Positions 56,741-64,000 of a stretch of 64,000 bases of DNA are shown here, piece by piece; within the stretch, counting starts at the first letter, position 1, and each line of letters opens with the position of its first letter. The position numbers were made by a program, and so were the translations under genes. Origin of the DNA: Lepraria neglecta (lineage: Eukaryota; Ascomycota; Lecanoromycetes; Lecanorales; Stereocaulaceae); contig CM065650.1 in assembly GCA_033220425.1 (NCBI GenBank), forward strand, positions 1,550,001-1,614,000. Direction: 5' to 3'. The notes below the pieces were generated by a model. That model was not told where the DNA came from. It saw only the letters and a list, made by a program, of their open reading frames with translations, and ran no database searches.

Positions 56741-56772
56741 AATTAAAAATAAAAATTAAAAATTAAAAAAAA
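56741..56772. repeat. AAAATT-type low-complexity run
   Basis: An irregular (AAAAATTA)n tract just upstream of the dehydrogenase start, likely a promoter or 5' leader poly(dA:dT) element. Confidence 0.6.
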
Positions 56773-57311
56773 GGGTAGGTAAGTATTGTAAAATCAACGA
56801 AATCTATCATCCAGGAGCGTCCAGGAGAACTTTCATCTCGAACAAAGTGAAGGTACTTCAATACGTGATGGTAAGCAATACAGCAGTTGACATCATTACA
56901 CATCTCAGGGTTGCTCACAGCGAATATACGAGAAGTCTTGTACCACCCTCTCAAAATCATGTCGTCGTCAAGGACTCGCCAGGGCCGCAGGGAAATCTCG
57001 GCCGATAGATAGATGCCGCTGACGGGCTAGCTGTATTAGGAATGGTCGGTTTTTGTTTGCCATCTTGTATTGCATGCCTTTGTGGAGAAAGCCATCTTGA
57101 TCAAGACATTATCAGATCCGTCTAGATTGCTTTTCCAGTCGTGGTGAAAGTGGTCAAGAAAAATGAAGCTATCGGGGCTGCCGTCTTGGATTTTCATCTT
57201 GGGCAGAAGCCATTGAAGGATTTGGGAGAATCATGGTTTCTATCTAGAGTGCTAGATTAATCTATATACACATCTTGGTTGTATAAACACCATCCCGGCC
57301 AAAAGCATGAC
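56773..57311. other. Upstream region of the dehydrogenase gene
   Basis: No gene supported. Confidence 0.4.
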
Positions 57312-58212
57312 CTATGACAGACACTTCGTGAACCACTCAATGCCCTGCTGAGCAGAGTCATCCATAGCCTTCTTATCCTTGTCTGAGCTCCAATCGTTGC
57401 GTAAAGCGAAACCATGGACCTGATCTTCGTAGATCCTGATCTCATGCAGCACATCCGTCTTCTTTGCCATGAGGTCCTGGATCTGCCCGACGCTCTTGTT
57501 GTCCAGCAGACTATCCTTCGTTCCCATTGCCAAGCTCAATGGCTTCGACACGGGATCGAAATCACCGGGAATAGCAACCAAGCTCGGATGGCAAGCATAT
57601 GCCGCATCCACGCCTCCGACATCGCTTCTCTTGGTATCCTTGTCTTTTCCATGGGCCTGTAGAATGGCGTATCGTCCGCCCCAACAAAAGCCAATTGCCC
57701 CAACCTTGTTGGTCCCAGGGATCATGCGCACGGTATTCACGAAGCCATCAATCAAAGGCCTCGAGACGCCTTCTCGGTGCTTGACCAGCCATGGACCAAG
57801 TGTCGCGGGGATGATGGCTGCGTTTTTGGCTTTATCGGCCAAACCGAGGGATTCTTGCGTCTTGAGGTTGGGCTCTACGTTCTGGAGGAAGGAGATGTCG
57901 AGGGAGTCGCCTTGGTGGAAGTCCGGGACGTAGCAGTAGAAGCCTGCTTTGGCGTATTCGTCGGCTAGGAGGCGGATGTTTGGGAACTTGTAGCCGAAGA
58001 CTGGGAAACAGCATTAGAGTGGATTGCAGATGGGGCGGGCTTGGGGAAGACGTACTGTCGCAGATAAAGACGATAGTCTTCTCCTTGGAGCCGTTTGAGG
58101 GCTCGGAGACGTAGGTTGAGAGACCACCGATCTCGTCCTCACGGCCTGCTTGTTTGCCTTCGTGGACTTTGCCGCTCAAGCAGCAGGAACTCATGCCAAC
58201 ATTTTGAGACAT
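57312..58212 (-). CDS. Dienelactone hydrolase family protein
   Basis: Alpha/beta hydrolase of the dienelactone hydrolase (DLH/AIM2-like) family, probably cytosolic. Exons 58212-58056 and 58000-57312 give 281 residues. The N-terminus MSQNVGMSSCCLSG..HEG matches fungal homologues. The join restores FICD-IFGYKFPNIRLLADEYAKAG. The nucleophile elbow is GFCWGGR (cysteine nucleophile), the acid residue is expected in the AMGTKDSLLD region, and the catalytic histidine is in YEDQVHGFALR. It hydrolyses lactones or esters; the physiological substrate is not known for most fungal members. The intron is GTACGT...CCCAG. It is transcribed in the same direction as the dehydrogenase gene but separated by 580 bp. 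Confidence 0.92.
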
Positions 58213-58594
58213 TGTAGTTGTTTTTGGAGGAGAGATATATATATGCAGCAAATGTACGATCGACGCATGTAGTTGAGAGGATGTTGAAGGTCAATGGCTG
58301 CTGTCTTCACCGTGGGACACACTAATGGAACTTTTTGGATGACGTATGGTGGGGATGGTGGAGCGCCTTCTGACCGAGCAAAGCTTTCCGCGGAGGCTTG
58401 GTCGAGGCATCCATTGCGCAGTCTCTTTCGACGCCCCTGGAGGCTACTCTGGTGGGGTGTGCCATTGCTGATGAGGTTCTCCGGGATCGACGCAGGTGAT
58501 TTTGACTGGAGGGGAGCAAATAGAGTGGTGTGCTTGGCAATTGGGTTTAGTGTGTGCAGGACTTCACGCGAATGCTTGGCGTGCTCTATTTTGC

Positions 58595-58606
58595 ACACAC
58601 ACACAC
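58595..58606. repeat. (CA)n microsatellite
   Basis: A short run of CA dinucleotides at the left edge of the AT-rich island. Confidence 0.6.
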
Positions 58607-58611
58607 CACGT

Positions 58612-58925
58612 AAGGAAAATCTTATAACTACACATTATCATATTTCGTTTAAAAATAAATGTAGGGCTAGCTCTTGAAATTCTAATACCGCGTAAATAAT
58701 TAATACCTTCTAGTCATGGCAAATCTTATCCTTAAAAAAAATAAGAATCTTCAGATGGTTCGGGAAGATTTTCCTAAACAAAACCTCAAGAACTAATCTT
58801 TTAATGATAACTTGATAAATAATCTAGTTAATAAGATAACTAAAGCAGGGGAGGAATCGTGAGATTAAACTCTATAATAATTTTTAAACAGATTCAAAGA
58901 ATGTCTTACTTTAATTTATTCCTCA
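58612..58925. other. AT-rich island
   Basis: About 310 bp with markedly higher A+T than its surroundings, full of TAAT/TTAA and in-frame stops on both strands. The look is that of RIP-mutated repeat DNA, but no transposon ends are seen. Confidence 0.5.
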
Positions 58926-59759
58926 GGTGTGCGGAGTGAAAACGGGGCACAAGCAATCGCATGAGTCCTGCACACATTAAGTCCCTCGTGAGATCCATGG
59001 GTTTGAGACACTTGTCTCAATACTTTGCAGGTGCAACTTCCAGGCGTAGTCAAAGTACAGCTCGTTGAGACTTGTTCAGCTACATGACGGACCAGCTCTT
59101 GTGTTGGAGTAAGGTGATGGGCAGCAATTGTCAGTTCCAGGGGCGAAAACAACTGATAAGGGCTAGAGAATTAGGGCATGCAGGGGGATGTCCACCCCTT
59201 AATATTTCTTGCATTCTTATTGATCCTAGAGCATCGAATGCTCGCGATTGGACGTTAAGCTAACTTCTCGGCATTCTCTATCAGCTCAATAGGAACTGCC
59301 TCGGTCCAAAGACGGAAGAACCGTAAGGTTGCACCACAGATTGGAGTACTAGAAAGCATATGTGACAAGGTGACAGGGTAGGACTTACCGACGGCATAGT
59401 TCGCCATCTCTGATATGCTGCGTGAACTATCTTTTTCTTGACACTCGGCCCAAACAGCGGGTGGCAGCACGCAGCCTTGTGGCATTGACGTGGAGCTAGC
59501 CCAACGCAGTATTGACAGGGTAGTGTTTCATTGGCACATGTTTCGAAGCAAATCATGCATTGCGGGCCCTCCACACCATGTCCAGAATATTTCAGGTTCC
59601 ACCATCTAAGTAGACTCTTGCCGTACTCCGTGCTATCGTCATGCTTCAATTGTGATATTGTTAATCACGTCCCTTCCTTCCTGCTTTAATAGTAGCCGGT
59701 CTCTACGATGACTTTTACATACATTTATTACTTTGCCATTCTCTGCTCAAATCATAGCC
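58926..59759. other. Gene-poor stretch
   Basis: A 122-codon minus-strand frame at 59281-59649 carries several cysteines (CMICFETC, CQYC, CHKAACC), but no flanking exons or known fold could be confirmed, so it is not called as a gene. Confidence 0.4.
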
Positions 59760-61242
59760 ATGTGTTCATCGGCTTTACATCTTTTGCTTCCATTCTTTAC
59801 CATCTTTGCTTCTGGAGCTCCCCATGATCAGCCTCAAGCGGAGCCAGTAGAGGAGGATGACTCGTTCTGTGGATAAGTGTGGGTGACAGTGGTGGGCCCT
59901 CAGGCGGTAGTGACCGCTCATGAACCAATACCAGACAACTACAACCAAGCTACCGAAGGCATGAAGAGCCCTGTCAGTTCAGAGAGCCTTACGTCAGCCG
60001 TTCTGCCTTCCGTGGCGATTCCAATAGCCCCTGGGTCTGGTGGTGAGAAGGGCCATGGACCCCCACCTGCTCCTACCAGCGGCGCCACTGGCTCACCTTC
60101 TGCTCCTATCGCTTCCTCCTTGTCTAGTGTTCAAGAAGCCGCAACAAAGCAGCCAGAAGAAACAGATTCAACCACAGCTGTATGGATGCCAATGTCTGCT
60201 GCCTTGACCTCAGCAATGTCCTTCGCATCTTCATCCACGCCGGCAAGCACACCCCACGGTAATAAATACCCTTTCGCAGCCCTTGTCGCACTTGGAGACA
60301 ACCTCTCCGACAACGGCAATGGCAGCGTTGGCCACCACGTCGCCCAGCAGGGCCAACCAGACAACAACATATACGGCTTCGGTACCTGGATCAATGGCCC
60401 CGTCGCAGTATCATATCTGACAGATATGCTTCAAATACCAATGAACCAAGAGTTTGCTTTTGAGCATGCATGGGGCGGCTCAGACTTTGGCGCTACCATT
60501 GACGACACGATCGCACAATCGAACTTTAGCAAAACAGACACCCCCTATTTCAGTTCTGGGGAGTTTGACTCACCGTCCTGGGATGAACCTTCTGCGAAAC
60601 TATAGGTCCAGGACTATGTCTCCAGCGGTGTTGATAAGAACGCGCTCCACTTCCTCTGGATCGGAACGACGACAGCAACCTTGACACCATCAGTACCCTT
60701 CAAAACACCTTCGGCGAAGCCCGTGAAGATGCTTTCTGCACCAATGTCTCTACCAATATAGCTGGGCTAGTCTCGACACTGCCAGACGCGGCGTTCCCTA
60801 CGTGTTGGTAGCGAACCTCTATCCAAAGCATCTAGCGTGTATAACGCCAAAATACTATTACATGACGATCACTGCCCAGTGGTCTGCTCTCGGCACCGCA
60901 ATCAACAAATCCAACATCGCTCTTGAAGCGTCACTCAAGCAATTTGGAGACAAAGTCATCTATTATGACGGCTTCACTTTTATGAGCGATTTGTATACCA
61001 CTGACCCGGGGGATGAGTTCCCAAATTAGAAAGACACGAATGGATACCCAGCTTTCTGTAATGGAGATCCGGATAGGACTGTTAAGGTAGCGGCAGCTGA
61101 AGCGGAGAATAACTGGGCGCTTTGTGTTACTGAACATAAGAGAGATAAGTGGTACTGGATGCAATATCTCGATCCAACTAGCGCTGTGCACCAGAAGGTT
61201 GCGGAGGATATGAATAGGGTGATTGCTGCATATTTTGCTTAG
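59760..61242 (+). pseudogene. Secreted GDSL/SGNH esterase (CE16-like), broken
   Basis: The start MCSSALHLLLPFFTIFASGA is a signal peptide, followed by a Ser/Pro/Ala/Thr-rich linker. The catalytic region contains FAALVALGDNLSDNGNG near 60280, GTWINGPVAVSYLTDMLQIP, FEHAWGGSDFGATID, then an LHFLWIGT segment, TISTLQNTFGEAREDAFC, VLVANLYPKHLA near 60805, FNG-like NGYPAFCNGDP near 61030, and DPTSAVHQKVAEDM near 61170. These are the blocks of fungal carbohydrate esterase family 16/GDSL lipases. In this copy block I reads GDNLS rather than GDSLS, replacing the nucleophilic serine. Several in-frame stops and frame changes follow, so it is a pseudogene. The last His in DPTSAVH remains. Confidence 0.75.
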
Positions 61243-61519
61243 TCTCCACATGGGAGGGTACGGAACAGCGTGTGGGTTTCGATAAAAGGTCAATGTTTTG
61301 GATGCATAGCACGGCTTTTTGGGAGCGCTGTATAAATTCGCGATAGGTTGTATTCATGTCAAGCTGCTCTATGCGCTGCTTCGCAGCTGGTCCTTTGCTT
61401 GGTAGGAAGAGATCCACGGTCCATGGGTACACATCCAAGCGCCAAAAGCGACGAAAGACGAGTATCAGACACACTTAGAGCTCCTCTACTGTTCAAATTA
61501 ATCACTTTTCTCAACCAGA

Positions 61520-62131
61520 ATGCAGAGCCTCACAATGCTCTATCTCCTAATCCTATTCCAGGCCATCACTCCGACTTTCCAATTCTCAATCCCAGACCCA
61601 TCCACTATATCGAGCGCTCCGACATCCGATACACCTATTCCGTTCAATCTGCCACTTGCAAACCTTTCCAAGTACACTGATTCAAACCTCTGGAATTAAA
61701 GCAATTCACTAGTTACACCCAGCGACTATCCCCCCTTCCCATACATCTACGCCATCCCCGGGCCCTCCCAGCGCACCGTCACCTTCGGCCCATACAAACA
61801 CCGTCCTCGACCTCGCTGCCGCGGACGCCAACGCACATCTGCCTGATCGGCTAATGGGTAGAGGGCAGCTGAGATATGCTAAGGCCGTCTCAGTCGATCA
61901 GGTAAATATACTCTTTGAGCGTAAGTACTCCGGCTATCTCCTGCTCTTTCATATCTACAAACCCATATACCCAATCAAAAAAAATTTGGTAGCTGGAAGG
62001 CTGTCACAATCGCGGCTATATGTACTTTCGCGCAGAGGTGGGAAGCTGTCGAGTTGAGGTTTAGTGTTAATTTAATGGGGACACCTAGGAAGTATTTGGG
62101 ATATGGGCAGGTGTTTGCTACGACGCCCTGA
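61520..62131 (+). pseudogene. Small secreted-protein remnant
   Basis: Begins MQSLTMLYLLILFQAITPTF, a plausible signal peptide, followed by a Pro/Ser/Thr-rich segment and NLPLANLSKYTDSNLWN before a stop. Further pieces (YIYAIPGPSQRTVTFGPY and, near the 3' end, WKAVTIAAICTFAQRWEAVELR, ending FATTP) are in plausible order, but no intron set keeps one frame. No family recognised. It may be an intact multi-exon gene that I cannot assemble. Confidence 0.35.
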
Positions 62132-64000
62132 GGCTGGATGTGGAGATGCTTGGAGAGGAAGATTGTTCCTGCGTCAGGGTGATTTTTCCCCCTCTTTTGC
62201 TATTCGTGTTTATTGGAAACCTTGAGGGTTTGAGGCTGTCAGTGGTTTTGTATAAATAGTCCACCTGATCAGGAACATTTTGGTGCTTTTTGTATGAGCA
62301 GTAGAATGGCTAAATGCACATGTGTGTAAGATCTCATTGCTGGCTCCCAGCTCCTTGTTTATGTACGTAACGACGCTCTGCCAAATCCTGTCTCTTAACC
62401 TTTTCATCTCCATTCTCCCAGATTGTTTCATTTGGTAGCTCTAACATCCTGCAGAAGGATCCTCTCAAAAGTCAAGTATCCTCTCAACCAGCTCATGATG
62501 CTCTTTATTAGTCTTCAAATGCTTCTCGTACAGTTCAGCATACACGATATCTGTCTTCTTAACGTGCTTCTCCAAAGCTATCTGGTTTTTAAAAGCACAC
62601 TAGCAGGTAGAAACTTCCATTCATTTCATACTGCAACATCGGTCCACCTTCACTCCCCACTACTTTTGTAAATTGATCCTTGCGATCCTTGTTTTAGAGG
62701 GCAGTATATGTTTTGAATTTGCTCGCTCTGGAGCGCGAGCTGGTGTTCGACAACGCATTCGCCTTACTTACAAGTAGTGAATCATAACAGCCCTGTCTTG
62801 TACATGAGTCTCCAACAGTCGATGAGAATTTGATAATCATCGTCCACATTTGCCCCTGTCAGAATGGGGTTCAATTTTCTCAGCTGGTATGAACCACTGA
62901 GCAAGATTTGTGTAGACTGAGGTTGCATTGCGCGTTAGGAAATTCTCCAAGGTCGCATTGACATGTCGTATAGCTTCCTTCAGAGCTGGTCCGAAGTAGC
63001 ATAATATTGGATCAAATGGAGGTTTTCAAGACTCTTCAAGAGAAGTTTTCAAGAAATCCCTGAAGCGTTTCTGTAAGACTATCCCGTCTTTCCACGTCTT
63101 TCGCTCCTCTCTCATGATCACACTCTTCGTTTGCTTCGCCAATAGGACATTAGAAACACCATATAAGCAGTGACTCGGAACGCTGTGAGATCTCGCATGA
63201 ATTGTTGAAGTCTGTCGCGATATCTTTGTAACAACTTTTCAGCCCCTCGACGATGAACTTAGCTATTAAGGATGACCATCTGCTGATGCGATTGAGCGAA
63301 GTTGAAGGTAGAAGATAGAGCAATGCTCCATCTCCAAATACTTGCGTAAAGGCAATTAGTTTCTCTCCCCTGTCTTTTTTCTATCCACACCCTTCTCTTG
63401 GAGTCCCATTGCGCGGAGCCGGACTCATATTCCTTTAGTGAATTGTACTTCGCTTCATTAGCTCGTCACAGGCCTTCTGAACATTCCCATCTCGTAGCAT
63501 TAGGCTCAAGATGTCATCTGGCCATACATATTCTTCTGACTTGGGCTTCTTCGTCTTTCCAAGGTGGTAGTATGAGGTCTTGAGTTGTCCCCTTAAATTC
63601 CAGCAGTGCGGAGCCTCTTTATGTCTCCCCTTCCTCGCGAGCTTCTACAAGACAACCCTCAACAGCTCAGTGTCTGGCTTCTGCTCCTCTTCGGGTCGGT
63701 GGCCTTGGACTCGCCTGACTTGCAATTCGCCTTGGATGCCATATTAGTACCCACCAAGATATCGAAGGGCCCGGAGTTGTGGATCAACAAAGGCAGGAAA
63801 GGTGTATCCCAGAAGTTTAAAAAAGCAAAGCGACTGTGCGCCTTCAGCCGTGTAATGATGTCGTGAGCCGTGCACTGTAGACCCATCAGCAGCGAGGTAT
63901 GTCAAATGCAACTCCATGGCAGTAGGATCTGTCTTGAAGTACTTGAGCCTCAGCCTCCAAGTCGCAGAGTTTGTGGTCCGCGGAATACGCATTCGAGCGA
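62132..64000. other. Gene-poor right end
   Basis: No gene can be supported. A minus-strand 82-codon frame (63744-63992, with LAADGSTVHGSRHHYTAEGA and FKLLGYTFPAFVDPQLRALR) and further minus-strand segments with coding-like runs (for example VEGLKSCYKDIATDFNNSCE, near 63230) hint at a decayed gene entering from the right edge. Confidence 0.35.

Noticed and set aside
1-64000. tRNA, rRNA or CRISPR features
   Set aside because: No T-loop/anticodon combination or ribosomal sequence was recognised by eye, and CRISPR arrays are not expected in fungal nuclear DNA; the tandem repeats lack constant repeats with unique spacers.
1-64000. A secondary-metabolite gene cluster
   Set aside because: No polyketide synthase, NRPS, terpene cyclase or pathway regulator is present; the ABC transporter and oxidoreductases are separated by housekeeping genes.

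Overview
The window is nuclear DNA of a filamentous ascomycete (Pezizomycotina). Genes are dense, on both strands, and interrupted by short introns (mostly 45-110 nt, CTGAC/CTAAC-like branch sites, GT-AG or GC-AG ends). Families typical of these fungi are present: a HET-domain gene, DUF3632 and DUF6594 proteins, a Fot1/pogo transposon, GPI-type cell-wall and secreted proteins. The species cannot be fixed from the sequence alone. All exon joins below were read by eye from splice signals, reading frame and remembered family conservation; none was checked by alignment.

Layout. 0-5.6 kb: small Ish1-like membrane protein (-), ribosomal protein eL38 (+), DNA polymerase delta subunit POL31 (-) and a CorA-type transporter (+). 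5.9-9.4 kb: broken HET gene and a degenerate tandem repeat. 9.4-17.2 kb: mitochondrial presequence protease (-), taxilin (+), nitronate monooxygenase ending in SKL (-). 17.4-20.7 kb: a Fot1/pogo transposon with both inverted repeats and a TA target duplication but a transposase full of stops, then a DUF3632 remnant and a 64-bp tandem repeat. 20.7-27.3 kb: ArfGAP-UBA protein (-), GST kappa (+), small hydrophilic protein (-) and CobW/ZNG1-type GTPase (+). 27.3-32.5 kb: gene-poor, with a damaged DUF6594 gene and repeats. 32.5-42.5 kb: Yor1-type ABC transporter (-), GPI mannosyltransferase 3 (-), ornithine aminotransferase (+). 43.1-46.1 kb: damaged secreted protein (-) and an orphan ORF. 46.9-54.3 kb: Ala/Pro-rich cell-wall protein, disordered double zinc-ribbon protein, a short basic protein, a repeat region and a single-pass membrane protein (all +). 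55.5-58.2 kb: 3beta-HSD/ERG26-like dehydrogenase (-) and dienelactone hydrolase (-). 58.6-64 kb: AT-rich island, broken GDSL esterase, another secreted remnant and DNA without a confident gene.

The intact genes are ordinary housekeeping and metabolic genes with no evident shared pathway; this is not a biosynthetic cluster. Several are divergent pairs sharing an upstream region (POL31/CorA, CYM1/taxilin, small protein/ZNG1, GPI10/ornithine aminotransferase). The more unusual signals are in gene structure and between genes: three GC-AG introns with the same AG|GCAAGT donor, internal microexons of 13, 15 and 17 nt, stop-free introns of length 3n (one of 306 nt), degenerate tandem duplications in many intergenic gaps, one intergenic repeat family recurring 20 kb apart, and a decapeptide-coding minisatellite inside the transposon. 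I saw no clearly new multi-gene system.
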